Below, piece by piece: positions 26,525 through 35,459 of a DNA stretch of 64,000 nucleotides. The notes under the pieces are model-generated. The model was not told the DNA's origin, ran no database searches, and worked only from the letters and a program-made list of their open reading frames with translations. The DNA is from Rubellimicrobium arenae (GTDB lineage: Bacteria; Pseudomonadota; Alphaproteobacteria; Rhodobacterales; Rhodobacteraceae): contig NZ_JAFMST010000002.1 in the NCBI RefSeq assembly GCF_017916275.1, positions 1 through 64,000 of the forward strand. Reading direction: 5' to 3'. How positions within the stretch are numbered: position 1 is the first letter of the stretch; each line of letters begins with the position of its first letter. The translations under genes were made by a program, and so were the position numbers.

Positions 26525-26827
26525 TCAGGTTCGTGGACCTGGGCCGTCAGGTCCCAAGCCCGTCAGCTCGGCCTGGAGGGCGTCCGGCGGAACGGCGCCG
26601 AGGATCCGGGTGACGGTCTCTCCGCACCTCTTCAACTCGGCATGGTCCGCTTCTGCGATCAGCCCGCCGGCAAGGCAGGCCTCCGCGATCTGCTCGATCC
26701 ATGCGCCGAGAGCGGCAGCCCTGTCGATGTCCTCGTCTTCGCCGGAATCCAGGTATTGGACCGGGGTCTCGCTCGCGAGCTTCCAGAGGGCCTCGAAGTT
26801 CGCCTTGGCCACGTCGCCTTCCTGCAC
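26525..26827 (-). CDS. Small uncharacterised helical protein between the two paralogues
   Basis: Encodes 100 aa from a GTG at 26827 with AAGGAGG ideally placed. It is acidic and mostly helical by composition (NFEALWKLASETPVQYLDSG and a run of alanines). Its position between the two paralogous beta-rich genes, with gaps of about 10-20 bases, indicates co-expression. Function unknown. Confidence 0.65.
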   Translation of the reverse strand: MQEGDVAKANFEALWKLASETPVQYLDSGEDEDIDRAAALGAWIEQIAEACLAGGLIAEADHAELKRCGETVTRILGAVPPDALQAELTGLGPDGPGPRT

Positions 26828-26837
26828 GTTCGCCTCC

Positions 26838-27785
26838 TTAGACGGTGATCTGGTTGATGGTGACCTCGCGTAGTTCCAACTCGCCGAGCCGGAAGTCGTG
26901 GAGGGTCACCGGCGCCCTGATGTCTTCGATGGCGATCCGCTGCACGGACGAGAACGCCTCGATATCCTTGATGGTCAATGCGGATATCTCGATGTCCACG
27001 ACTGGACGTAAGGACAGCCGGACGCTCAGAAGGATCAGGTCGAAGCCGACGCTCGTGCCGACGTCCACGGGCGTGATGCTCGGAATGGAGATCGGCGCGC
27101 CTGAAGACACATGCGGCACGTCCACGTCGGGAAGTTGAAGTCCGGCTAAGACCGTGTTCGGGAGGCGCAATGGCTGAACGGGCGCGAAGCTTCCGATCGA
27201 AAGGGATGAGGTAAAAGTGGCAGGAACGCTGACATCCCGCAGCATGACATTGCCAAGGGCGATTCCGTCGAGCCCAAATCCCGCTGCAGGCAGATGCGTG
27301 CCATCGATCCGCAGGTCGGTGAACTGGCCGCCGCCGAGGTCCAGGTTCAAGATCGGCTCGACGCCAATCCGGGCATCCGAAAGTGTCGCCGAGGGGATAT
27401 TTACGTTGATGTTATCTAGGTTAGGTATGACGACATTCCCGATGCTGAACGGAAAACGGAACTCGGCAGATGCGGTGCGATCGGCAAGTAATACCCGGTA
27501 GGCCAGCGTAGCAATGATGCGGATCACTCCCCGCACCCCTTCGAGCTGCGTGCTGCCCGCCTCCAGCCTAGCGTTCACGCCTTGGATCGCGACCCGTTCG
27601 ATCGTGGCCTGACCAAGTTCAATCCGGCCGACGCCGATGCTACCTGCCACGCCAGATTTCGCCAAGATCTGCGAAATATCCACACGCTTCAGGGCCGGCG
27701 CAATCGTCTTGGCAACAAGGGCGGACGTGGTAGCAGATACGTCTGCGGATTTGGTTCGGGAGTCTGCGATATCAGATGAGCTCAT
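26838..27785 (-). CDS. Beta-rich uncharacterised protein, first gene of the four-gene operon
   Basis: Encodes 315 aa with GGGAGG upstream of the ATG. It is a paralogue of the 25562-26506 product. Shared blocks include VGRIELGQATIERVAI, GSTQLEGVRGVIRIIATL and a C-terminal tail FRLGELELREVTINQITV that mirrors VRLGDLTLGQLSVDGL. It is rich in Val, Ile, Asp and Gly with regular strand periodicity and has no Cys. It probably forms a complex with its paralogue. Confidence 0.75.
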   Translation of the reverse strand: MSSSDIADSRTKSADVSATTSALVAKTIAPALKRVDISQILAKSGVAGSIGVGRIELGQATIERVAIQGVNARLEAGSTQLEGVRGVIRIIATLAYRVLLADRTASAEFRFPFSIGNVVIPNLDNINVNIPSATLSDARIGVEPILNLDLGGGQFTDLRIDGTHLPAAGFGLDGIALGNVMLRDVSVPATFTSSLSIGSFAPVQPLRLPNTVLAGLQLPDVDVPHVSSGAPISIPSITPVDVGTSVGFDLILLSVRLSLRPVVDIEISALTIKDIEAFSSVQRIAIEDIRAPVTLHDFRLGELELREVTINQITV

Positions 27786-28324
27786 TGCTACCTCCCGTTG
27801 CCGGGCCGGCCCACGGAAGCCCGTAGACCCCGGTCCACGTTCTCTGTTGCAAACCAGATAAGCGTCCAGTGCGCCAATACGGCGACGTATCGGCGGGAGA
27901 TCAGTTGACCACAGGACCTAGGGAATACTCTCATATTTTCGGACGCGAGTCTATCATCCTTATCGCGCAGAGTTCCTCCGTCGCTGGAACCGAGCGTCCA
28001 ATAATGACGCGTTCGCAAACTGAATCATGAGCTTATGGACCAGGGTCGTCCTGCCGATTTGGGCTTCAGACCGCAGAACAAACAAAAATTGATTCGAGGC
28101 ACCGCGTAGTGTAAGATGCAGGGCAGCTAGAGTGACCGATGCAGATCAGTCTTTCGAAGACTGTAGCCAATTTTGGCCTGAGTAGACGAATTCGCCACCT
28201 GCCAACTCGGCGAGCCGGTTAGATCTTCTTGGAGCCCTGCTTCATAGCCATCAAGTAAGAGGCCCTTCGATCTGCAGACCCTCTATTTCCTGCGGCGGAC
28301 GATCGTCCCGCAGAGGAGCGTACT
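27786..28324. other. Intergenic region, relatively AT-rich
   Basis: No gene is supported. It is divergent between the leftward four-gene operon and the decayed rightward peroxidase gene. Several AT-rich patches (27920-27965 and 28070-28100) are likely to hold the operon promoter, but no clear -35/-10 pair stands out. Confidence 0.45.
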
Positions 28325-29724
28325 ATGTGCAGCGGATGTGTAAGATCGCGCGAGAGTCCCGCGTTCCAGACCGGGGCGGCGGAGCGTCTGGCGCTGGTAT
28401 CCCCTGACAACTCGCGCGGGGCCACCCGCCAGAGCGCTGACAAGACGGCGCGTGTTGCAGGTTCGCGCTTCAGTGGCGGGCGATGGGGTCTCAGGGGAAC
28501 TGCGCGCCGTGGCTTCGTCGACCACGTATCGCATCTTGGGCTGTCGTTCCGTCACGCACTGCGCGCCTGCGAGCATAATGCCATCGTCGACATGCCCTGC
28601 ACGTGCCACTCGAGAGTCGACGAGGAGGACGCATTCCAGAGGGCAAGGCTCATCAACGCCGCGATAATAGCCAGGATACATGCCGCCGGATGGGCGCGAG
28701 CGGTCTTGCCCGACGAAATGTTCTGCGACGCGATGAACGGGAACTGGTCCGGCCTGGTCGCCGACCTCTTGAGCAAAGGGGGGCGCAGTAAGGCACCGCA
28801 CAACCTCGGAGGCACGCAGATCCATGATCGCGAGTTCGGTGGCACCATCGGAAACGACTGCCGCGACCACGGCGTAGCGTACAGTACGATCCAGGCGTTC
28901 ATGCGGGTTCGCAGGCTCCACTCCTCGTTTCTGGATGACCTTGTCCTGCATGCGTTCAGGGCATCGAACGGGCAACGTGTCACGCTGGCCGAGACACGGT
29001 CGTGCAGTGTGGCTCGCCTGCGGCGCGACTTCGGCCGTGAGAGCACGGCCTTCTCGGCATGTCGAGCCCACGCCAGCCACCTGGCGCTCAACACCTGCGC
29101 GCCGACACTGATGCGGCCCTCCGTCCCCGAATGTCCCGTCACAGCACTCGCGCGCACCGACGTCCCGCGCGACTGCAAGGACGTCGTCCCGCACTCCAAC
29201 AAGCTCCGGCGCGGGTGGGGATGCGGGAGTCCACGACCTGGACCGATTTCACCTACGATCCCGACCAAATCGCCGGCATGCAGCACGTCGACGAAAGGCC
29301 GGGTGCGAGTTGAAAGGCGGCGATCGACCGCGCCGGTCTGCTTGTGGCGATGCTGGGTTCGACCGGGCGTTCCTTTGACTACGAACTTCTCGAGGAGTCC
29401 TTCGCCCACAACGCCTCGCGACGGCCTAAGGGCGGCCCGCTCTACACGATTCACTATGACACGGGGCACGACACGCTGGCGGGACTCAACTGGGTGGATA
29501 GCGCAGACCCCAAGGGGGTTTTGCTGCGGCACTTCACCGGCCTTGCGGGGGCGGGCTTCAGCAATGCCGAGAAAACATTCGAGCCCAAGGACGTCGATCC
29601 CGCGATCCTGAGCGACAGGATACGGCATCCCTATGGCCAGGCGAAGCCGATCCGGTTGTCCAGTAACCGGCCCACCAACCACGAAAGCGTTTTGCATGGT
29701 CAGCGCTTACCCCCTCCTCCCTGA
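28325..29724 (+). pseudogene. Animal-type haem peroxidase (An_peroxidase), broken by frameshift and stop
   Basis: Recognisable homology starts near 28530. LGLSFRHALRACEHNAI matches the family block with Glu-His-Asn, and FQRARLINAAIIARIHAAGW and MNGNWSGL match the following helices. DHGVAYS and MRVRRLHSSF match the proximal-His region. Around 29200-29240 the match shifts into the next frame (TWTDFTYDPDQIAGMQHV), where TGA 29311-29313 interrupts it. It then resumes with SFAHNASRRPKGGPLYTIHY, LNWVDSADPKGVLLRHFTG and the terminal NAEKTFEPKDVD. All parts are in the right order, so this is a decayed gene. Intact relatives oxidise halides, organic donors or fatty acids. Confidence 0.75.
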
Positions 29725-30925
29725 CCCATCCCTCTTGGCCACCTGTGGCCGGCAAGCTGGTGGGGCCATTGCGTCGGCGCGGCCATTGGGCTCGACTCTG
29801 CTGGACGAGACTGGCGTTCTCGCGACCGAGCACGACGCGGCCTTGCGCATGGCCGGCTGTCGGGCGATCGCCGACCATGCTCTCCCGCTTCGCCTTGGGT
29901 CCGCTGCGCAGGGTCAGCGGCTCGCCGCGACGGCGGCTTGGTCGGTCCAGCAGTTGCAGCGGGCCGTCGCAGACCGGGAGACTCCGGACCATGGGATCCA
30001 ACTCAGAACGCTTTACGGCAGGACTGCCGCGCGGTTCCGTGTGCCGACCGACCCCGCGCCGCTGCTCGTCCGCGGTCCATTCCAGTTGGCGGCTGACTGG
30101 CGCGCGATCGTCCGCTTTTCTCATTGGGCGGCCCAGTCGGATGCCAATTCTGTCCCAGACCAGCGAGCCGTCGGCGTTCGGATATTGGACGCCGGACGGG
30201 TGCAGAACCTTGGATTTGCCTCAGGCGCCGCCGGAGACGGTGCGCGCGATGCCCGCCAGTTCCTTTCAACGATGCAGGCGGTCGGTGACGGCACGATGGG
30301 CGGGCTCCGGGGGCGGTTCCTCGCCATGTCTGGGCTCCTCTGCCGCGAGGGAGGGCGGGTGACGTTGCACCTCGCCCGCGGCGGTCGCACACTCATCGAC
30401 ATCGAGGCCAGCCTCGCGCTGTCCTGCTCTAGCCCCTCGCCCATCAGGATGGACGAGAAGTTCGCGCATCTTGCCCTGCATCCTGCCGCCCCTCCCTGCG
30501 CGCGGGCCCGTGGACGAGGCATGAAACGGCCGGGACGGCTTCAACCGCGAGTTCACGCTGCGCCGCGCCTTCCGGGCAGTGTGCTTTTGCCCTGCCGCCC
30601 CCAAGGTGCCGACGCTCAAGGATCTGAGCCGACCGCCCCGGGGGCCTGGATCATCTTGGGCGGGATCGCTCTGCCCCGCCAGGATGCCCGCAACGTCGGG
30701 ATGCTCAAAGTGGCGGCAGGCGTGCACGCCAAGATGGTGATGCATCCTCTGCGATCGCTGGGACGAGCGCAGCCTGCGGGCAAGGAGCGAACTCGATGAA
30801 ATCCTTCGCCGCCCCGTCTAGCGCGCCTCGTCCAATGCCGCGGGCGTCAGGAGGATCCACCTTCGACCCCTCAGCTTGGCGCCTGACCCAGAGGCTGGAG
30901 GACCTTGTATCAAGGAGGAACGACA
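29725..30925 (+). other. 1.2-kb degenerate stretch downstream of the peroxidase pseudogene
   Basis: Open frames run across it (for example 29633-30799) but show no recognisable domain and read like GC-driven frames. Short segments such as GGIALPRQDARNVGMLKVAA (about 30660-30720) might be debris from a neighbouring lost gene. The stretch ends with AAGGAGG, the ribosome binding site of the 30926 gene. Confidence 0.45.
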
Positions 30926-31384
30926 GTGGCCTATGATGTCGAACGGCTCATGCAGATGACCCAAGTAGAACTTGACGCGCTGTTCTCCAGCGTTCCCGCC
31001 GGAGACATTCCCGAAGGAGAGGCCGAGGGGACCGCCGTCGTCGCGCCTGGCACCGCCTTCACGCCGGTGATCTCGAAGCTGATCAATATGTTTGCCTGGC
31101 AAGGCAAGGTCTTCGACAGCCGCAAGGGCGTGCTGCGGAATCGAATCCTGCCATTCGGATTAAATGCGATCATCGCGACGGTCTACAAGGACAAGAGCTG
31201 GCTCGATGGCAAGGAATGCATCGTGCTTGATTACTCGGACACATCGCTCGTTGCGCATTGGATCCGCGATGAAATCCGCGCAATTGCGCCCGGGGTGTAT
31301 CTTGGCAAGGTCTACTGGGACAACCAGCGCCTGATCGACTTTGTCCTCGAATTCAAGTCAAGGACGAACGCCGCAGCCACCTGA
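30926..31384 (+). CDS. Uncharacterised 152-aa protein of the peroxidase cluster
   Basis: The GTG at 30926 is chosen because AAGGAGG lies at 30912-30918; the ATG at 30905 would precede that site. The protein has a flexible acidic N-terminus (PAGDIPEGEAEG) followed by a compact beta-rich domain with VFDSRKGVLRNRILPFG, DGKECIVLDYSDTSLVAHW and YLGKVYWDNQRLIDFVLEF. The fold suggests a small lipid- or ligand-binding barrel, by analogy with other stand-alone beta-barrel proteins. It is followed by the duplicated membrane protein 23 bases later. Function unknown. Confidence 0.75.
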   Translation: MAYDVERLMQMTQVELDALFSSVPAGDIPEGEAEGTAVVAPGTAFTPVISKLINMFAWQGKVFDSRKGVLRNRILPFGLNAIIATVYKDKSWLDGKECIVLDYSDTSLVAHWIRDEIRAIAPGVYLGKVYWDNQRLIDFVLEFKSRTNAAAT

Positions 31385-31407
31385 ACAGGCGATCCGCTGG
31401 CACAGAC

Positions 31408-32712
31408 ATGACTCCGCAAACAACCTTTCTCATAATGGCTCCCGTCGGGGAGAACAAGGCAGAGGCGCTGCGGGCACTTCTCTCAACCATGGTGGGTGAG
31501 CCGGGACAGGCGGACCCAAACAATACGCTCATCCCGTTCGGCGCCTTTGACCGTCTGCATTTCGCGCGGCTCTTCTTGGTCGAAGTCAACACTTGGCGGG
31601 ACATCCGGGCTCATGGCGTCCAACCGCGGCCATATCCGCCGCACTTGGTCTTCCTTGGTGACATCGATGGCGACAGGACGAGCTTCCTTGCAGAACTGGC
31701 CACACGGGCGCGGGACGGCCTCCGGCAGATCTTCTCGCATTGCAGCGGGTTTTCACCAACAGGGGACGAGCTGCTGACTTGGATGCAGGCCCGCAACGTC
31801 CAGGAGGCCGCGAATTACGTCAACACCCGCGGCCGCACGGTTCGCCAGATCCGCGAGGAAGCCGCGCTCAGGCGATCCCTGAGCGCGCGGCTGCCTTTGC
31901 TGGTGAGAACGCTCGGCTCGTCGGATGCGGGCGTGCTCTATGCGGCGCTTCAATCCTTCGCGTGGGAGGAACGCCGGGCTGGCCGGCTGTTCCTGACGCC
32001 ACAGACGCCGACTCCGCTCCGCCGACGCGTCCGCGACCTCGCCGGGACATTGGGCGTACCGCTGGCCCTACTTCTCGCAGCGCCCGCTCTGGCGCTGGCG
32101 GCTCCCTTCCTGATCCTGCAACTCCGCCGCCTCGAGAGGTCGGATCCGGAGGTGCTGCCTCGCCCGGACGACACGCATGTGGCCTATGTTTCCACGATGG
32201 AGGATTACGACGTGACCAACGCGTTCTCCGCCGCAGGCGACCTCAAGCCGGGGCTGTTTCGGCGCTACGCTGCGACGCTTCTTCTCTTCCTGCTCGATTA
32301 TGCAACGCACCACATATATGCCCGCGGCCACCTGGCTCGGGTGCAGACCATCCATTTCGCCCGTTGGGTGTTTTTCGACGATCGCCGAAGGATCCTGTTC
32401 TGCAGCAATTACGACGGCTCGCTCGAAAGTTACATGGATGATTTCATCAACAAGGTTGCCTGGGGCCTCAATCTCGTCTTTTCGAACGGCGTGGGCTATC
32501 CGTCCACACGGTTCCTGATCAAGGATGGGGCGCGGCAAGAGACCAAGTTCAAGCGTTTCCTGCGTAACCGACAGTTGCCTACGGATGTCTGGTACAAGGC
32601 CTATCCCGGCCTCACGGCACACGATCTTTCTGAAAACTCTTTCATCCGACGGGGCCTTGAATCCAGGCTTGACGGCGAGCGCGCGATCCGCCGCTGGCTC
32701 GCCGCGCTTTGA
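31408..32712 (+). CDS. Uncharacterised membrane-associated protein with an internal duplication
   Basis: Encodes 434 aa. A hydrophobic helix or hairpin (GVPLALLLAAPALALAAPFL, about 214-233) separates two similar halves. Block 1 is LHFARLFLVEV ... LVFLGDIDG ... IFSHCSGF. Block 2 is IHFARWVFFDD ... ILFCSNYDG ... LVFSNGVGYP. The spacing and the pattern of an Arg-containing strand, an Asp-Gly strand and a helix suggest two ferredoxin-like alpha/beta domains like the fold used by DyP peroxidases. It lies 12 bases before the DyP gene. It may present or channel a substrate to the DyP enzyme at the membrane (inference). Confidence 0.75.
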   Translation: MTPQTTFLIMAPVGENKAEALRALLSTMVGEPGQADPNNTLIPFGAFDRLHFARLFLVEVNTWRDIRAHGVQPRPYPPHLVFLGDIDGDRTSFLAELATRARDGLRQIFSHCSGFSPTGDELLTWMQARNVQEAANYVNTRGRTVRQIREEAALRRSLSARLPLLVRTLGSSDAGVLYAALQSFAWEERRAGRLFLTPQTPTPLRRRVRDLAGTLGVPLALLLAAPALALAAPFLILQLRRLERSDPEVLPRPDDTHVAYVSTMEDYDVTNAFSAAGDLKPGLFRRYAATLLLFLLDYATHHIYARGHLARVQTIHFARWVFFDDRRRILFCSNYDGSLESYMDDFINKVAWGLNLVFSNGVGYPSTRFLIKDGARQETKFKRFLRNRQLPTDVWYKAYPGLTAHDLSENSFIRRGLESRLDGERAIRRWLAAL

Positions 32713-32724
32713 GGAGCTAGAACC

Positions 32725-34215
32725 ATGGCCACGGTCGACTTCGCTGATATCCAAGGTCTCGTCCGGTTCGGCCATGGCAAGCTGAAAGCGGCAGAGTTCC
32801 TCCTCCTCGAGACGGCAAACGTTGCAGCCGCCCGGCAGTGGCTCGGCGCAGCCCAGGTGACGTCGGCCGAACGTCAGGACACCCCGCCACGAACCGCGCT
32901 TCAGATCGCCTTCACGGCCAGCGGGCTGCGCGCCCTGGGTCTCGAAGCTGAAATCCTGGCCCAGTTTCCAGAGGCCTTCCTTGGAGGGATGGCCGGCGAG
33001 GCGAACCGCTCTCGCCGGCTCGGCGACATGGCCGGAAACGACCCGGCGAACTGGTATTGGGGCCGCCCGGAGCCGCACGCGATCCTCATGCTGTACGCTG
33101 AGCCAGGGCAGCTCGAGGAATTGGAGCAGGCGGTCACTGGTCCCCTCTTTGCCCAAGCGTTCCGCGTCGTGCAGGTCTTGCCCACGAGCCTCAGCCGCAG
33201 CGTTGAACCCTTCGGCTTCGTCGACGGCGTCAGCCAGCCCGAGATCGACTGGGAGCAGAAGCTGACACGCCCTCCCCGTCGGCCCCTGCCCTACTCGAAC
33301 GTTCTCGCCCTTGGAGAAGTGGTGCTCGGCTACGCCAACGAATACGGCGAGGTCTCCCCGCGTCCGCTCGTGCGATCAGGGACGCCCGGCGCCGACACTC
33401 TCCCGGTGGCGGCCGATGCCCCGGACTGGCGCGACTTCGGCAAGAATGGCACCTTCCTTGTGCTTCGCCAGTTGCATCAGGACGTGCACGGCTTCTGGAG
33501 CTTTCTCGACGGGGCAGCTGACAGGGATGCCCAACGTCGGGAAGCGCTGGCCGCCGCCATGGTGGGGCGTCACCGCGACGGCCGCACCCTCATGGCGGCG
33601 GATGGCTCGGCGGCTGCTGTCCAGGCTGGAAACGATTTCACCTATGACGGCGATCCCGACGGCTACATCTGCCCCGTGGGCGCACATATCCGTCGCGCCA
33701 ATCCGCGAACCGGCGATCATCCGCCCGAGGTCGGCGGGGCCGGGTCACGGCTGATGAGTATGCTGGGCTTTCTGCGACGGCGGGATCGACTTCCAGGACG
33801 GCACGACCTTGTCGCCTCCACTCGCTTTCATCGGATTGTTCGGCGGGGGCGTGAATTCGGCGCCGACATGCAGCCCGAAGCGGCGCAGGGCGCCGGTGCC
33901 GCCCAAGGGCTGTACTTCATCTGTCTTTGTGCGAATCTTGTCCGCCAGTTCGAGTTCATCCAGAACGCTTGGCTCAGCACCGCAAAGTTCAACGGACTCT
34001 TCGCCGAGCAGGATCCGCTCCTTGGCAACCGGATGGCGGTCAACGGCGAGGTTCGCACCGACAGCTTCAGTCGTCCACGACGTCTCGGCGTGACCGAGCG
34101 GACCGAGGGGCTGCCCCCTTTCGTCACCGTGCAGGGTGGGGCCTACTTTTTCCTGCCAAGCCTCCGCGCCCTCCGTTTTCTCGCCGCTCACGACCCACAA
34201 GGGGAACCGCCATGA
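32725..34215 (+). CDS. DyP-type haem peroxidase
   Basis: Encodes 496 aa with GAGGAG before the ATG. The signature GxxDG appears as GFVDGVSQPE at about residues 163-172, whose Asp acts in peroxide activation. The proximal haem-binding His is in VGAHIRRANPR at about 321. The ferredoxin-like duplicated fold and length fit the longer DyP classes. There is no Tat signal, so it acts in the cytoplasm or in a complex. Its stop overlaps the start of the catalase-like gene by four bases. Confidence 0.93.
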   Translation: MATVDFADIQGLVRFGHGKLKAAEFLLLETANVAAARQWLGAAQVTSAERQDTPPRTALQIAFTASGLRALGLEAEILAQFPEAFLGGMAGEANRSRRLGDMAGNDPANWYWGRPEPHAILMLYAEPGQLEELEQAVTGPLFAQAFRVVQVLPTSLSRSVEPFGFVDGVSQPEIDWEQKLTRPPRRPLPYSNVLALGEVVLGYANEYGEVSPRPLVRSGTPGADTLPVAADAPDWRDFGKNGTFLVLRQLHQDVHGFWSFLDGAADRDAQRREALAAAMVGRHRDGRTLMAADGSAAAVQAGNDFTYDGDPDGYICPVGAHIRRANPRTGDHPPEVGGAGSRLMSMLGFLRRRDRLPGRHDLVASTRFHRIVRRGREFGADMQPEAAQGAGAAQGLYFICLCANLVRQFEFIQNAWLSTAKFNGLFAEQDPLLGNRMAVNGEVRTDSFSRPRRLGVTERTEGLPPFVTVQGGAYFFLPSLRALRFLAAHDPQGEPP

Positions 34216-35459
34216 TCGCCATCCTGATCGCGCTGCGCCGCCTGCTGCATCGGGTGCTCGAAGGCGGGCTCCATATCGAGCGACGGCTCGAGCCATTCTT
34301 CCGGCCGCAGCTGAACCGTCTCGCGCGCGAGCCGCTGGCCAGATCCGTCCAGAGACTGAAGACGCGGAACCGCCCGCATCAAGGCCTCCGACCTGCGGAG
34401 GAGACCTTCTTCGAATGGGAGGAGGCAAGCCTCGAGACGGTGGTCGACGAGATGCGCGAGCAGATGAACCGTCATTTCCAGCCGGGCGCCTTCGAGCGCG
34501 GAGGCAATACAAAGACCCATGGGCTCGTCCGAGCCACATTCACCGTTTACGACCACTTGCCGGAGCACCTGCGAAAGGGAATCTTCGCCGTTCAACGCAG
34601 CTATCCCGCCTACATCCGCTACGCAGGGCCTGGCCCCGACGTGCCCGAAGACATCCGCGACGTGGGCTTTGGCTCCATGTCAGTGAAGCTCATGGATGTC
34701 CCTGGACCCAAGCTCATGGACGAGGAAAAGCACACTCAGGACTGGCCGGCCGTTGTCACCCCCACCTTCGTGACGCCCGACGTCCGGGAGAACGCCAAGC
34801 TGCAATACTGGAGCACAATCGACGAGCCTCTCTGGTACTTCCTCAACCCCAAGGACAGCCACCTTCTGGACTTTATCATGCAGAGCCTGTGGAACGAAAC
34901 TCAATATAATCCCCTCGGCCAGCCATACTACAGCTGCGTCCCCTACCTGTTGGGCGAGGGGCAGGCGATGCAATTCACATACGTTCCCCTCACCGAAGTC
35001 ACGCGGAGGATCCGCGGCGTGCCTTTCGGACGCGTCCCCCCCAATTACCTGCGCGACAACATGGTCGAGACCCTTCGCGAGAAGGACGTGGAGTTCGAGA
35101 TGCGCGTGCAGATCCAGACGGACCCGCACCTCATGCCGATCGAGGACGCGTCGATCCAATGGCCTGAGAGCCTGTCACCTTGGGTTCCTGTCGCACGCAT
35201 TCACATCCCTCGCCAGCAGTTCGATACGCCCGCGCAGATGGCATTCGCGCGCAACCTGAGATTCAATCCGTGGCACACTCTTCCGGAACATCGGCCGCTG
35301 GGAAATCAGAGCCGGGCACGGCGGCGCCTTTACGCAGAACTTGCGACCCATCGCCAGCGGATGAACTGCGTGGCTCATACGGAACCTACGGGACGGGAAA
35401 TGTTTGATCACGGGGTTGCAGTGGAGCCGCCTGATAAGGCGGCCCCCGGGAGCCACTGA
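34212..35459 (+). CDS. Catalase-like haem protein (y4iL-type)
   Basis: Encodes 415 aa from ATG 34212, overlapping the DyP stop (ATGA). Family features are THGLVRATFTV with the distal His, a GMSVKLMDVPG-like block (here FGSMSVKLMDVPGPKLM) and the C-terminal PWHTLPEHRPLGNQSRARR, then LY with the probable proximal Tyr. This branch is shorter than true catalases (about 480-750 aa). Some catalase-related proteins act on fatty-acid hydroperoxides (allene oxide synthase type) rather than hydrogen peroxide. Which activity applies here is open. The 3' end overlaps the convergent GMC gene by 52 bases. Confidence 0.85.
   Translation: MIAILIALRRLLHRVLEGGLHIERRLEPFFRPQLNRLAREPLARSVQRLKTRNRPHQGLRPAEETFFEWEEASLETVVDEMREQMNRHFQPGAFERGGNTKTHGLVRATFTVYDHLPEHLRKGIFAVQRSYPAYIRYAGPGPDVPEDIRDVGFGSMSVKLMDVPGPKLMDEEKHTQDWPAVVTPTFVTPDVRENAKLQYWSTIDEPLWYFLNPKDSHLLDFIMQSLWNETQYNPLGQPYYSCVPYLLGEGQAMQFTYVPLTEVTRRIRGVPFGRVPPNYLRDNMVETLREKDVEFEMRVQIQTDPHLMPIEDASIQWPESLSPWVPVARIHIPRQQFDTPAQMAFARNLRFNPWHTLPEHRPLGNQSRARRRLYAELATHRQRMNCVAHTEPTGREMFDHGVAVEPPDKAAPGSH

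Noticed and set aside
28552-29697. Antisense open frame over the peroxidase pseudogene
   Set aside because: The + strand shows ordered family motifs of a haem peroxidase; the antisense frame has none.
33927-34211. Longer start for the catalase-like gene
   Set aside because: It would overlap most of the DyP C-terminus; the ATG at 34212 overlapping the DyP stop by four bases is the normal coupled start.
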